Of a stretch of 64,000 bases of DNA, positions 52,993 through 62,066 are shown in pieces. Each line of letters starts with the position of its first letter. Within the stretch, counting starts at the first letter, position 1. This DNA is from a bacterium (lineage in GTDB: Bacteria; Elusimicrobiota; Elusimicrobia; Elusimicrobiales; UBA9959), in the NCBI GenBank assembly GCA_021786295.1, contig JAJYNO010000021.1:1-64000 (forward strand), in the 5' to 3' direction. A program made the position numbers and the translations under genes. The notes below the pieces were generated by a model. It saw only the letters and a program-made list of their open reading frames with translations. It searched no databases and was not told the DNA's origin.

Positions 52993-54150
52993 CTAGCCGC
53001 CGCCGTATATCGCCATCAGCTCGTCGGCGACGCGCGCCATGGAGTACCTCTCCACGGCCGTCCGGCGGGCCCGCTCGCCCATCCTGGCGGCCAGGCCGCG
53101 GTCGGCCAGATGCGCCCGCAGGCACTGCTTGAGTTCCGCCCGGTTCAGCGGGTCGAACAGGCAGCCGCTGACCCCCGGCTCCACGGCTTCGCGCGCGCCT
53201 CCGACGCGGCTGGCCAGCACGGCCACGCCGCAGGACATCGCCTCCAGCATCGAATTGGACAGGCCCTCAGAGATAGACGGCAGGATGAACACGTCGGCCG
53301 CGCGGTAGTAAGGCAACAGGTCCTCCTTTCTGCCGGCCAGCGTCACGCTGCCGGAAAGCCCGGGGTCCGCCGCCGCCATCTCCAGCGCGGGCCTCTCTGG
53401 ACCGTCGCCCACTATCAGCAGACGCGCCCTTGGCCGCTGTGTCCCCTCGGACAGCAGTTCGGCCCAGACCTCCAGGAACTCCCTCACGCGCTTCTCCGGA
53501 GACAGCCTGCCCACGAAAAGGAAGAGCTGGGAATTGTCCAGGCCCAGAGCTGCCTTGGCGTTGATCTTCTCGTTGTACAGCAGCGGCGTGTAGTGGCCGG
53601 TGTCCACGCCGTTGCGGAAGAGACGCAGCCCCAGGCCGGAATACCCGGGCATAGCCTTAAGCCAGTCGTAGACCTCGCGGTTCATGACCAGCAGCTCGGG
53701 GCGGAAGGCGCGGAAGAAGGCCAGCTTCAGCCGCCCCAGCGCGGTGCGCATGGAAAGCGTTATCTCGTCCACCCCGCGGCCGCCGCCCAGTTTCACCACG
53801 GTCTTTTTGCCGGTGAGGCGGGAGGCCAGCACGGCCGCCACCGCGGGAGAGGATGCCAGGTGCACGTGCACCGCGTCGTAGGAGTCCCGGTTGTAGAGCA
53901 GCCAGAAGAAGCTCTTAAGCATGAACACGGCCGAATCCACCGAGCGCGGACCGAAGACGCCCAGCCGCAGCACGCGGAAGCCGTCCAGTTCCTCTTCGCC
54001 CGGCAGGCCGCCGGGCCGCCTCGTCAGCACCGTCACCTCCACCCCACGCCCGGCCAGCGCGCGGGAGAGCTCCAGCGCCTGCTTCTCCGAGCCGCCGAGG
54101 TACGGGTAGAAGGTCTGCGTCAGCATCACCACCCTCTTCACTGGCGTCAT
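52993..54150 (-). CDS. GT4-family glycosyltransferase
   Basis: 385 aa, GT-B fold: TFYPYLGGSEKQALELSRAL at the start and LFVGRLSPEKRVREFLEV with the later ISEGLSNSMLEAMSCG (E-x7-E) motif. Acts on lipid-linked or cell-surface glycan; sugar unknown. ATG overlaps the UPF0104 stop (ATGA), so both are made together. The stop lies about 20 bases before the asnB start, consistent with one transcript running from 55142 to 51067. Confidence 0.88.
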   Translation of the reverse strand: MTPVKRVVMLTQTFYPYLGGSEKQALELSRALAGRGVEVTVLTRRPGGLPGEEELDGFRVLRLGVFGPRSVDSAVFMLKSFFWLLYNRDSYDAVHVHLASSPAVAAVLASRLTGKKTVVKLGGGRGVDEITLSMRTALGRLKLAFFRAFRPELLVMNREVYDWLKAMPGYSGLGLRLFRNGVDTGHYTPLLYNEKINAKAALGLDNSQLFLFVGRLSPEKRVREFLEVWAELLSEGTQRPRARLLIVGDGPERPALEMAAADPGLSGSVTLAGRKEDLLPYYRAADVFILPSISEGLSNSMLEAMSCGVAVLASRVGGAREAVEPGVSGCLFDPLNRAELKQCLRAHLADRGLAARMGERARRTAVERYSMARVADELMAIYGGG

Positions 54151-55142
54151 GCGCGCTCCTTCCGGACCGCAGAGAATTCCGCCCAGACCTTCTCCAGCGA
54201 ATGGCCCATCCGGTAGATGAAGAACAGCCCCAGCAGCGTTACGATCAGATAACCGGTCACATGGGCGCAGAAGACATAGGCGAACCCGGCGTCAGCGGGA
54301 ACTCCCCAGGCGCCCAGCACCCGCGTGAGCACCAGCTCGTAGTTGCCGAAATAGCCCGGCATCCCCGGCATAGAAGCGGCCGCCGCTCCGGCGAAGATGA
54401 GGGCCATACCCTTGAACAGGTCTATCGCGGCCCCCAGACCGAAGGCCAGCCCCAGCAGGTACATGTTAAGCGCGTCCACAATCCACTGGGCCGCCGCGAA
54501 GCCGATTATCAGCGCCCCGCTGCGCAAGGAATGGAAGCCTTTCACGCCCATGGCCACGCGCTCGAACAGCGCGCGGAACCTGGGGAACCTCCGGAAAAAG
54601 CCCGAGAACCAGGCGTGAGCGACCAGTTCGTCCGAGAAAATCAGGGCCGCTATCCCGGCCGCCGCCCCGGCGGCCAGGGTCCACAGCGCGCCGCCGTAGG
54701 CCAGCATCCCTCCGGTCAGGCCGCCGAGCCTGGCCGCCAGAGCGAACAGCAGGAACAGCACCACCACGTCCAGCAGGCGCTCCACCAGTATCGTGGCCAG
54801 CACCGTGACCAGCGGCGCGCCGAAGACCCTGGCGCCGAAGGTGGCGCGGGCCAGTTCGCCCAGCCGCAGCGGCAGGATGTTGTTGAGCGCCAGCCCGGCC
54901 GTTTCCAGCCTGAACGCGTCCGCGACGCGCGCCGACGGGCTGGAAGGCCTCAGCAGCAGGCGCCAGCGCGCCCCGCGCAGGAACAGTTCCGCCACTACCA
55001 GCAGCGCCGACGGCAGCAGGTATATCTTCCGCATACCGGCGTAAGCCGCGGCCAGACGGCCGAAGTCTATGTGGCGCAGCGCCAGCCACAGCAGCAGCGA
55101 GCCGACCAGGGAACCCGCTATTATCGAGAGCGTCTTTTTCAT
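54147..55142 (-). CDS. UPF0104 / LPG-synthase-TM-like membrane protein
   Basis: 331 aa with eight or so membrane helices. The pattern NNILPLRLGELARATFGARV and the later GYFGNYELVLTRVLGAWG (charged residues within helices) match the lysylphosphatidylglycerol-synthase-TM / flippase-like family found in glycan and lipid loci. Likely moves or anchors lipid-linked sugars. It opens the minus-strand glycan segment; no clear ribosome binding site. Confidence 0.8.
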   Translation of the reverse strand: MKKTLSIIAGSLVGSLLLWLALRHIDFGRLAAAYAGMRKIYLLPSALLVVAELFLRGARWRLLLRPSSPSARVADAFRLETAGLALNNILPLRLGELARATFGARVFGAPLVTVLATILVERLLDVVVLFLLFALAARLGGLTGGMLAYGGALWTLAAGAAAGIAALIFSDELVAHAWFSGFFRRFPRFRALFERVAMGVKGFHSLRSGALIIGFAAAQWIVDALNMYLLGLAFGLGAAIDLFKGMALIFAGAAAASMPGMPGYFGNYELVLTRVLGAWGVPADAGFAYVFCAHVTGYLIVTLLGLFFIYRMGHSLEKVWAEFSAVRKERA

Positions 55143-55171
55143 GCCGGGGAACCGGTCCCCCGCCCTTTTCC

Positions 55172-57118
55172 CTAGGCCGCGCCTATGCTCTTCAGGAACG
55201 CGTCCTCCGTCGACGCCCGGCCCAGGAATTTCTCCACCTGGCCGGCCTCGTCGTAGCTGCGGCCGGGCGCCAGGATCAGTTCGCGGTAGCGCGCCCCGGT
55301 CCCCGGGTCCATGACGCCGGCGGCCTCGAAGGCTCCGAACAGGTCCGCCGCTATCACCAGCGACCAGAGGTAGCTGTAGTAGCCGGCCTCGTAGCCGCCC
55401 ATCAGGTGGCCGAAACTCGCCTGCGGGTGAGTGCCGGGACTCATGGGAATGAGCGCTATCCGCTTCATCAGTTTTTCATAGACCTTCGTCGTGTCCACCC
55501 CGCCCCTGGCGGTGTGGTACTTCATGTCCAGCAGCCCGAAGAAGATCTGGCGCAGATAGGCCAGGCCGGAGTCCATGTTCTTGGCGTCTATCAGCCTCTT
55601 TATGGTCGCGTCGGGCAGCTTCTCCGCCGGGTTCCGGTAATGGCCGGAGATGCGGCGCAGCACTTCCGGGGAGTAGGCCCAGTTCTCCAGCATCTGCGAA
55701 GGCACCTCCACGAAGTCCCGGGAGACGCTGGTGCCGGAGAAGGTGGCGTACCTGGCGCGCGTGAAGATGTTGTGCGTGACGTGGCCGAACTCGTGGAACA
55801 GCGTGACCACCTCGTCGAACTTCAGCAGCGGCGGGACGTTCCCCGACGGCGGCGAGAAGTTGGCGACGATGGCGGCGGCGGGCGTCTCGTAGGAGCCGTC
55901 CTCCAGTTCGCGGCCGGACCTGACCCCGAAGCAGGCCGCGTGCTTGTACTTGCCGTCGCGCGGGAACAGGTCCATGTAGAAATAGGCGGCGGTGGAGCCG
56001 TCGGCGTTCTTCACCTCGTAGGCGCGCACGTCCCTGTGCCAAACAGGCAGGTCCGCCGGCGCGAACCTGGCCCCGAGCACCTCGCCGAAGACCTCCAGCA
56101 TGCCCCTCAGCACCGTCTCCAGCGGAAAGTACTCCTTTATCTTCTCGTGGTCTATGGAGTACTTCGTCTTCTTCAGCAGGTTGTTGTAATAGGCCGTCTC
56201 CCAGGCGTTGAGCGTACGGGCGCCGTCGCCCTTGAGCTTCAGGCGCTCCCGCAGTTCCCTGCGGGCCTTGCGTCTGAGCCTGTCCTGAGTGCGCGCGAGG
56301 AAGGAGAGCACGGTGGCGCTGTTCTTGGCCATCCTGTCGTCGAGCACGTAGTCGGCGAAAGTGGGGAAGCCCAGCAGCCCGCCTATCTTGCGGCGCAGGG
56401 CCAGCGCGTCCTCCATCAGCTTGATGTTGACCGCGGCGCAGCGGTCGTTGAACATGGCCTCGAGACGCCTGCGGGCGTCGGCGTTCTCGGCGTTCTGCAT
56501 GAACGGGACGTAGTCCGGGTAGTTCATCGTCACCAGCCAGCCGCCCTTCCCGCCCCTCTTGAGCCTGGCCCTGTAGTCCTCCGGCAGGCCCTTTAGCTCG
56601 TCGTCGGTCAGCTCCAGCGCGTCGTTGACCTCGCGCAGGTTCTTCTCGAAATCCAGCTCCAGCGCGATGAGCTCCTTCATCAGCTTCTTTACCCTGTTCT
56701 TTTTGCGCGGTTCCAGCCCCAGGCCGTTGCGCCTGAAATCGCGCAGCGTCTTCTCCAGCAGGCGGGCGTCCACAGGGTCCAGTTTTTCGCCTTTCCCGGC
56801 GTACTCGCTGAGCGCGCCGAAGACGTCCTCGCGCGTCATGAGGTCCACGGAATACTGGTTGACCTTGAGTTCCAGTTCCTGGCTGGCCTGGCGCAGCTCG
56901 GCGTTGTCGGAGATATAGGCCAATATGGACGGGATATGGACGGCCTCTCCGAAATCGGCGGTGGCCCGCTCAAAGGCGAGCATCGTGTTGGAGAAATCGC
57001 GCCGCGGGCCGGGAACGGCGACCAGGGCCTTCAGCTTCTCCTCCAGTTCCTTGACGGCCGAATCAAAGAGCCCCCTCACCTGCTCCGGAGTAAACGAGAA
57101 TTGCGGCGCCTTGGACAT
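55172..57118 (-). CDS. M3-family oligopeptidase (thimet/PepF-like)
   Basis: 648 aa, cytoplasmic zinc peptidase. The zinc site is LFHEFGHVTHN, with the third ligand expected in the downstream helix near FVEVPSQMLENW. The helical N-terminal prolyl-oligopeptidase-M3 half is present. ATG at 57118 chosen for GGAGG four bases upstream; the 67-codon extension upstream has no support. Cleaves short peptides; probably peptide recycling. Divergent from the pentose-phosphate operon. Confidence 0.9.
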   Translation of the reverse strand: MSKAPQFSFTPEQVRGLFDSAVKELEEKLKALVAVPGPRRDFSNTMLAFERATADFGEAVHIPSILAYISDNAELRQASQELELKVNQYSVDLMTREDVFGALSEYAGKGEKLDPVDARLLEKTLRDFRRNGLGLEPRKKNRVKKLMKELIALELDFEKNLREVNDALELTDDELKGLPEDYRARLKRGGKGGWLVTMNYPDYVPFMQNAENADARRRLEAMFNDRCAAVNIKLMEDALALRRKIGGLLGFPTFADYVLDDRMAKNSATVLSFLARTQDRLRRKARRELRERLKLKGDGARTLNAWETAYYNNLLKKTKYSIDHEKIKEYFPLETVLRGMLEVFGEVLGARFAPADLPVWHRDVRAYEVKNADGSTAAYFYMDLFPRDGKYKHAACFGVRSGRELEDGSYETPAAAIVANFSPPSGNVPPLLKFDEVVTLFHEFGHVTHNIFTRARYATFSGTSVSRDFVEVPSQMLENWAYSPEVLRRISGHYRNPAEKLPDATIKRLIDAKNMDSGLAYLRQIFFGLLDMKYHTARGGVDTTKVYEKLMKRIALIPMSPGTHPQASFGHLMGGYEAGYYSYLWSLVIAADLFGAFEAAGVMDPGTGARYRELILAPGRSYDEAGQVEKFLGRASTEDAFLKSIGAA

Positions 57119-57208
57119 AGAACCTCCGTTGCTGTATAGATATTTTAAATTATACCAAGCCGGGAGGCGCCGAATCTGCATCTTCCTCGCCGCGCGCCGA
57201 AAGGCGTG

Positions 57209-57237
57209 TTGCCAACGGCCGTCCATCCCGGTATAAT
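57209..57237 (+). promoter_or_regulatory. Promoter of the pentose-phosphate operon
   Basis: TTGCCA (57209-57214), an exact 17-base spacer and consensus TATAAT (57232-57237). A ~30-base leader follows with GGGAGG before the gnd ATG. Confidence 0.7.
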
Positions 57238-57275
57238 ACAGGGGTCGCGCCCTCCGCGCGGCAGGGAGGCCAACG

Positions 57276-58175
57276 ATGAAGATAGGATTCGTAGGACTGG
57301 GCAAGATGGGCGCCAGCATGACGGAGCGCCTGCTCGGCGGCGGCCACGAGGTGGTCGCTTACGACCTCAGCGAGGACGCGCGCGAAGCCGCGCGCAAGAA
57401 GGGCGCCGGAACCGCAGACTCCCTGCGCGCGCTGGTAAAAGCCCTGCCGGCGCCGCGCGTCGTCTGGGTCATGGTCCCCTCCGGGAAACCCACCGAAATG
57501 ACGATCTCCTCGCTGGCCGAGCTGCTGGAGGACGGCGACATCCTGATAGACGGCGGCAATTCGCGCTACACGGACTCCGTCAGAAGGGGCGAGGCCCTCA
57601 GGAACAAAGGGATCGCCTTCCTGGACGCCGGCACCAGCGGCGGCGTCTGGGGCCTGAAAGAAGGCTACTGTCTGATGGTCGGCGGCGACGAGGCCGCCTA
57701 CGGAACGGCGGAGCCCGTCTTCAAAACGCTGGCCCCCGAAAACGGCTGCGCGCGCGTGGGCAAGAGCGGCGCCGGGCACTACGTGAAGATGGTGCACAAC
57801 GGCGTGGAGTACGCCCTGCTCGAGGCCTACGCGGAAGGCTTCGAGATCATGCAGGCCAAGAAGGAATACTCGCTGGACCTCGGCGCGATATCGGCGCTCT
57901 GGAACCGCGGCAGCGTTGTGCGCTCGTGGCTTCTGGAGCTGGCCGAGACCGCCTTCAGGAACGAGCCGGGGCTCGCTTCGGTCAAGGGCTACGTGGAAGA
58001 CACCGGCGAGGGACGCTGGACGGTGCTGGAGGCGCTGGAGGAGAACGTGCCCGCGCCTGCGATAACGCTGTCGCTGCTGCAGCGCGTGCGCTCGCGGCAG
58101 CAGGAGAGTTTCGGCGCCAAGGTGATAGCCGCGCTCAGGAACGCCTTCGGCGGCCACGCCGTGAGGAAGGAATAA
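57276..58175 (+). CDS. gnd: 6-phosphogluconate dehydrogenase, short (GndA/YqeC) type
   Basis: 299 aa, the short decarboxylating form. The nucleotide site is GLGKMGASM; the second strand ends AYDLSEDA, with Asp where NADP-dependent enzymes carry Arg/Thr, suggesting NAD preference. LDAGTSGGVWGLKEGYCLMVGG and the catalytic-Lys region KMVHNGVEYALLEAYAEG are intact. It produces ribulose-5-phosphate and CO2. First gene of gnd-tal-zwf-pgl; GGGAGG ribosome binding site. Confidence 0.92.
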   Translation: MKIGFVGLGKMGASMTERLLGGGHEVVAYDLSEDAREAARKKGAGTADSLRALVKALPAPRVVWVMVPSGKPTEMTISSLAELLEDGDILIDGGNSRYTDSVRRGEALRNKGIAFLDAGTSGGVWGLKEGYCLMVGGDEAAYGTAEPVFKTLAPENGCARVGKSGAGHYVKMVHNGVEYALLEAYAEGFEIMQAKKEYSLDLGAISALWNRGSVVRSWLLELAETAFRNEPGLASVKGYVEDTGEGRWTVLEALEENVPAPAITLSLLQRVRSRQQESFGAKVIAALRNAFGGHAVRKE

Positions 58176-58187
58176 GGGGGACCGCGA

Positions 58188-59270
58188 ATGCCTAAAGAGA
58201 TACTCGACGAACTTGCGGAGCTGGGACAGAGCGTCTGGATAGACGACATCGGCCGCGCTATGCTGGAGGACGGCACGCTGAAAGGGCTGATAGACCGCGG
58301 CCTGCGCGGCATGACCTCCAACCCGTCCATTTTCGAGAAGTCCATACGCGAAAGCCCGGCCTACGACGCCCAGATAAAGGAACTGGCCGTCTCCGGCGCC
58401 GGAGCGCAGCGGATATACGACGCGCTGACCATCGCCGACATACGCACGGCGGCGGACCTCTTCCGTCCGGTGCACGAAAGGACCGGCGGCCTGGACGGCT
58501 GGGTCAGCCTGGAGGTCAGCCCGGAACTGGCGCGCGACGCCTCCGGGACCATGGCCGAAGCAGCGCGGCTGCACAAGGCCGTGGGCCGGCCCAACGTGAT
58601 GATAAAGATCCCGGCCACCGAGGAAGGCTTCCCGGCGATAGAGGGGACGCTGGCGGCCGGCATCAGCGTCAACGTCACGCTGGTCTTCTCGCTGGCGCAG
58701 TACGAAAAAGCGGCCGAAGCCTACAAGCGCGGCATGGCCAGACTGGCCAGGGCCGGCGGCAGGACGGCGGCCGTGCGCTCGGTGGCCAGCGTCTTCGTCT
58801 CGCGCGTGGATACGGCCGTGGACAGGCTGCTGCGTGAGAAAGGGGCTCCTAAGGAGCTGCTGGGCACGGCCGCGGTGGCCAACTCCGCGCGGATCTACGG
58901 GAAATATCTCGAACTGTTCGGGAACGGCGGCGGGACGCAGCGCGTGCTGTGGGGCTCCACCAGCACCAAGGACCCGGCCTACAGCGACGTGAAATACGTG
59001 GAGGAACTGATAGGCCGCGGCACCGTCAACACGGTGCCGGGCAGGACGCTGACCGCCTTCCTCGGCCACGGCCGCTGCGCCGAGGCGCTGACGCCGGAGC
59101 GCTCGGCCCTGGCGGAGAAGGCGCTGAAGCGGCTGGCGGACGCCGGCGCGGACCTGGACGCGGTCTGCGCCAGGCTGCTCGAGGAGGGCCTGAAGGCCTT
59201 CGGCGACTCCTTCTCGGCGCTGCTGTCCGCGCTGGAGACCAAGACGGCCGCTCTGCGCCGGAAAGCCTGA
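58188..59270 (+). CDS. tal: Transaldolase
   Basis: 360 aa, TIM-barrel. Early MTSNPSIFEKSI and the Schiff-base Lys in NVMIKIPATEEG identify the TalAB group used with Zwf in cyanobacteria and actinobacteria. It links the oxidative branch to glycolysis by exchanging three-carbon units. Twelve bases after gnd, with GGGGGACCG before the ATG. The long downstream frame starting at 58949 is a shadow. Confidence 0.93.
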   Translation: MPKEILDELAELGQSVWIDDIGRAMLEDGTLKGLIDRGLRGMTSNPSIFEKSIRESPAYDAQIKELAVSGAGAQRIYDALTIADIRTAADLFRPVHERTGGLDGWVSLEVSPELARDASGTMAEAARLHKAVGRPNVMIKIPATEEGFPAIEGTLAAGISVNVTLVFSLAQYEKAAEAYKRGMARLARAGGRTAAVRSVASVFVSRVDTAVDRLLREKGAPKELLGTAAVANSARIYGKYLELFGNGGGTQRVLWGSTSTKDPAYSDVKYVEELIGRGTVNTVPGRTLTAFLGHGRCAEALTPERSALAEKALKRLADAGADLDAVCARLLEEGLKAFGDSFSALLSALETKTAALRRKA

Positions 59271-59285
59271 GGGAACGGGGGCGAC

Positions 59286-60824
59286 ATGAACGAACATATG
59301 GAGATAAAAGGCAGGCTGGCGAAGCTCTGCGGGGAGCCGGAGGACGACCTGTCGCTCGGCCGGTTCTCGATGGCCATCTTCGGCGGGGCAGGGGACCTGG
59401 CGCAGCGCAAGCTGCTGCCGGCGCTCTACCTGCTGTACCTCAAGGGGCGCATCGGCGGGGACTTTACGCTGGTGGGCCTCGGGCACCCGCAGCTGACCGA
59501 CGGGACCTACCGGGAGCTGGCCGCGAAAGCGATAAAGGAGTTCCTGCCGGGCAGCTTCGACGAGAAGAAGTGCGGGGAGTTCGTCTCCCATCTAGGCTAT
59601 CTCTCCGGCGACATGAACGACGCGGAGCTTTACGCGGCCCTCTCGCGGAAGCTGTCCGGCTGCGCCGGGGGCGGAGGGGCAGCCACCAATATCGTCCTGT
59701 ACCTGGCCGTCCCTCCGGACGTGCTGGAGGCCATCATCCTCAACCTGGGCCGGTCCGGGCTCTGCGCCGGAGCGCTGGCCGGCAAGATCATAGTCGAGAA
59801 GCCTTTCGGAGCGGACAGGGATTCCGCCGCCCGCCTCAACGCGCTGCTGCGGAGCAGTTTCAGCGAGGACCGCATCTACCGCATAGACCACTACCTCGGC
59901 AAGGACACGGTGCAGAACATGCTGTACTTCCGCTTCGGCAACAGCATCTTCGAACCGCTCTGGAACAGGCGCTATATCGACCACGTGCAGATCACGGTGG
60001 CAGAGGAGATAGGCATAGAGCACCGCGGCCGCTTCTACGAGCAGGCCGGCGTCGTGCGCGACATCATCCAGAACCACATGATGCAGCTGCTGGCGCTGAC
60101 CGCGATGGAACCGCCGGTAGGCTTCGACGCGGACCGGATCCGCGACGAGAAGGTGAAGGTGCTGCGCACCGTCAGGCCAGCCCCGCCGGACGGCGGCCCC
60201 TCGGCCGTGTTCGGCCAGTACGGCCCCGGCGCCGTAGGCGGCGCTCAGGCGAAAGGCTACCGCCAGGAGGACCGCGTCTCCCCCGCCTCCGACAGCCCCA
60301 CCTATTTCTGCGGCAAGTTCTTCCTCGACAGCTGGCGCTGGTCCGGAGTGCCGTTCTACCTGCGCAGCGGCAAGCGCCTGGCCGGCCGCCGGACCTCAGT
60401 CTACGTGCAGTTCAAGGCGGCCCCGCTGCAGATCTTCGGCGGCAGCTGCGAGGCGCTGGAACCGAACGCGCTGCTCTTCGATATACAGCCAAGGGAGAAG
60501 ATCTCGCTGCTGCTCAACGTCAAACAGCCCGGAGTCAGCAGAAGGCTGAGCAGCGTGGACATGGAACTGGACTACGAGGACAGTTTCGGGGCCAGGCGGC
60601 ATTCCCCGTACGAGCGCCTGCTGATAGACTGCGTCAGGGGCGACCTGACCCTCTTCGCCAGGGAGGACGAGATAGACACGACCTGGGGCATAGTCGACCC
60701 GCTGATACGGGCCTGGCGGGACGGCCCCGGGCCGGCTTTCCCGAATTACGCCGCGGGAAGCCAGGGCCCGGCGGAAGCCGCCCTGCTGATGGAGCGCGAC
60801 GGCAGGCGCTGGCTGGACCTCTGA
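59286..60824 (+). CDS. zwf: Glucose-6-phosphate 1-dehydrogenase
   Basis: 512 aa. The dinucleotide motif IFGGAGDLAQRK, substrate/catalytic RIDHYLGKDTVQN and the beta-sheet domain are typical. It oxidises glucose-6-phosphate, entering the oxidative pentose-phosphate pathway. An inserted segment around residues 295-340 (KVLRTVRPAPPDGG, then a Gly-rich loop) is normal for the family. ATG at 59286; ACGGGGGCGAC precedes it. One-base overlap (TGATG) with pgl. Confidence 0.95.
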   Translation: MNEHMEIKGRLAKLCGEPEDDLSLGRFSMAIFGGAGDLAQRKLLPALYLLYLKGRIGGDFTLVGLGHPQLTDGTYRELAAKAIKEFLPGSFDEKKCGEFVSHLGYLSGDMNDAELYAALSRKLSGCAGGGGAATNIVLYLAVPPDVLEAIILNLGRSGLCAGALAGKIIVEKPFGADRDSAARLNALLRSSFSEDRIYRIDHYLGKDTVQNMLYFRFGNSIFEPLWNRRYIDHVQITVAEEIGIEHRGRFYEQAGVVRDIIQNHMMQLLALTAMEPPVGFDADRIRDEKVKVLRTVRPAPPDGGPSAVFGQYGPGAVGGAQAKGYRQEDRVSPASDSPTYFCGKFFLDSWRWSGVPFYLRSGKRLAGRRTSVYVQFKAAPLQIFGGSCEALEPNALLFDIQPREKISLLLNVKQPGVSRRLSSVDMELDYEDSFGARRHSPYERLLIDCVRGDLTLFAREDEIDTTWGIVDPLIRAWRDGPGPAFPNYAAGSQGPAEAALLMERDGRRWLDL

Positions 60825-61552
60825 TGCCAGGCCGACCCCTGCTCCTGACGGCCGGGGACAGGCGCGGCGCGGCCGCCCTGGCCGTGAAGCTCTGGGCGAC
60901 TGCGGCCCGCCGGGCGCTGCGCCGCAAGAGGCGCTTCAGCGTCGCCGTCTCCGGAGGAAGAACGCCGCTGGAATTCTTCAGGGTCCTGGCGCGCTCCCGC
61001 CCGCCGGGCCTCTCCCGCACCCACGTCTTCCAGGTGGACGAGCGCTTCGTGCCGCGCGGTTCGCCGCAGAGCAATTACCGCGCGCTGGAGGCCGCGCTGC
61101 TGGGGCCGGCGGGGATCCCGCGCGCCAACGTCCATGGGATAAGCACGGAAGGGACGCCGGAGCTTTCGGCCAGCCGCTACGAGGCGGAGCTGCGCCGCTT
61201 CTTCAGGCCGCGCCGCGGCGCCTTCCCCCGCTTCGACCTGGTGCTGCTGGGCCTCGGGGCCGACGGCCACACGGCCTCCCTCTTCCCCGGAGCCCCGGCG
61301 CTCGGGGAGAACAGGCGCTTCGCGGCGGCCGCGCGCCCGCCCGGAGGGCTGCCCAGGGTCACGCTGACGCTGCCGGTGCTCAACGCGGCGCGCGAGGCGG
61401 TCTTCCTTGTGACCGGCAGGGAGAAGTCGGCTATAGCGCGGAAGGTACTGAACGGCGGCGGCGGGGTCCCGGCGGCGCTGGTAAGGCCGCGCCGCGGCAG
61501 CCTGGTTTTCCTGCTGGACGCGTCTGCGGCGGGGGGCCTGCGGCCCGGCTGA
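60824..61552 (+). CDS. pgl: 6-phosphogluconolactonase (DevB/SOL type)
   Basis: 242 aa. VAVSGGRTPLEFFRVL, FQVDERFVPRGSPQSNYRAL, LLGLGADGHTASLFPG and the final VFLVTGREKSA match the NagB-fold lactonases. It hydrolyses the lactone between Zwf and Gnd. Start is the ATG sharing a base with the zwf stop, so the longer frame beginning at 58949 is rejected. Last gene of the operon; converges with the cNMP-binding gene, 15 bases apart, with no clear terminator between. Confidence 0.9.
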   Translation: MPGRPLLLTAGDRRGAAALAVKLWATAARRALRRKRRFSVAVSGGRTPLEFFRVLARSRPPGLSRTHVFQVDERFVPRGSPQSNYRALEAALLGPAGIPRANVHGISTEGTPELSASRYEAELRRFFRPRRGAFPRFDLVLLGLGADGHTASLFPGAPALGENRRFAAAARPPGGLPRVTLTLPVLNAAREAVFLVTGREKSAIARKVLNGGGGVPAALVRPRRGSLVFLLDASAAGGLRPG

Positions 61553-61567
61553 ATCTCCGGAACGGCT

Positions 61568-62065
61568 TCAGAGCCTGCGGTTGTACTTGGCCAGCACTTC
61601 CATGAAGCTGTGGGCGGCCATCAGTTCGTCCGAGGTATGGCGCAGGCGCTTCAGCATTATCAGGACTAACCCTATCAGCAGGGAGGCGCCTTCCCGCGGA
61701 TGCCCGTCTATGAACCCGAGCAGCCTTTCGCGGTCCAGTTCCACCACTTCGGCGGCGGAGACCGCCCTCGCCTGGGCGAAGCGCGGACGCCCCTCCAGCA
61801 CGGCCATCTCGCCGAAACAGTCGCCCGGACTGAGCGTGGCCAGTTTGCGGAATTTCTGCCCGCCCCTGTCCAGCTTCTTCTCTATGGCGATCCCGCCGGA
61901 AAGTATGACGTAGAACGTGCTGCCCTCCTCGCCCTCGCGGAAGAGCACCTCGCCTCCGGCCAGCGGCACGCGGCGGAAGGCCTTGACGAAATCCTTCATC
62001 ACCTCTTCGGAGAAAGAGGAGAAAAGCCCTATCCCCTTAAGCTCCTCCAGCTCTTTTTTGTTCAT
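61568..62065 (-). CDS. Cyclic-nucleotide-binding domain protein
   Basis: 165 aa, a single cNMP-binding beta-roll: VPLAGGEVLFREGEEGSTFYVILSGG, GDCFGEMAVLEGRPRFAQARAVSA and a C-terminal helix. The phosphate-binding cassette FGEMAVLEGRPRFA is intact, but no HTH or other output follows, so it is a stand-alone sensor or regulatory subunit. Its ATG lies one base after the udk stop, implying co-transcription with udk. Confidence 0.85.
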   Translation of the reverse strand: MNKKELEELKGIGLFSSFSEEVMKDFVKAFRRVPLAGGEVLFREGEEGSTFYVILSGGIAIEKKLDRGGQKFRKLATLSPGDCFGEMAVLEGRPRFAQARAVSAAEVVELDRERLLGFIDGHPREGASLLIGLVLIMLKRLRHTSDELMAAHSFMEVLAKYNRRL

Positions 62066-62066
62066 A

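Noticed and set aside
58949-60823. Long open frame leading into pgl
   Set aside because: Overlaps tal and zwf; the lactonase domain begins at the ATG at 60824 that shares a base with the zwf stop.
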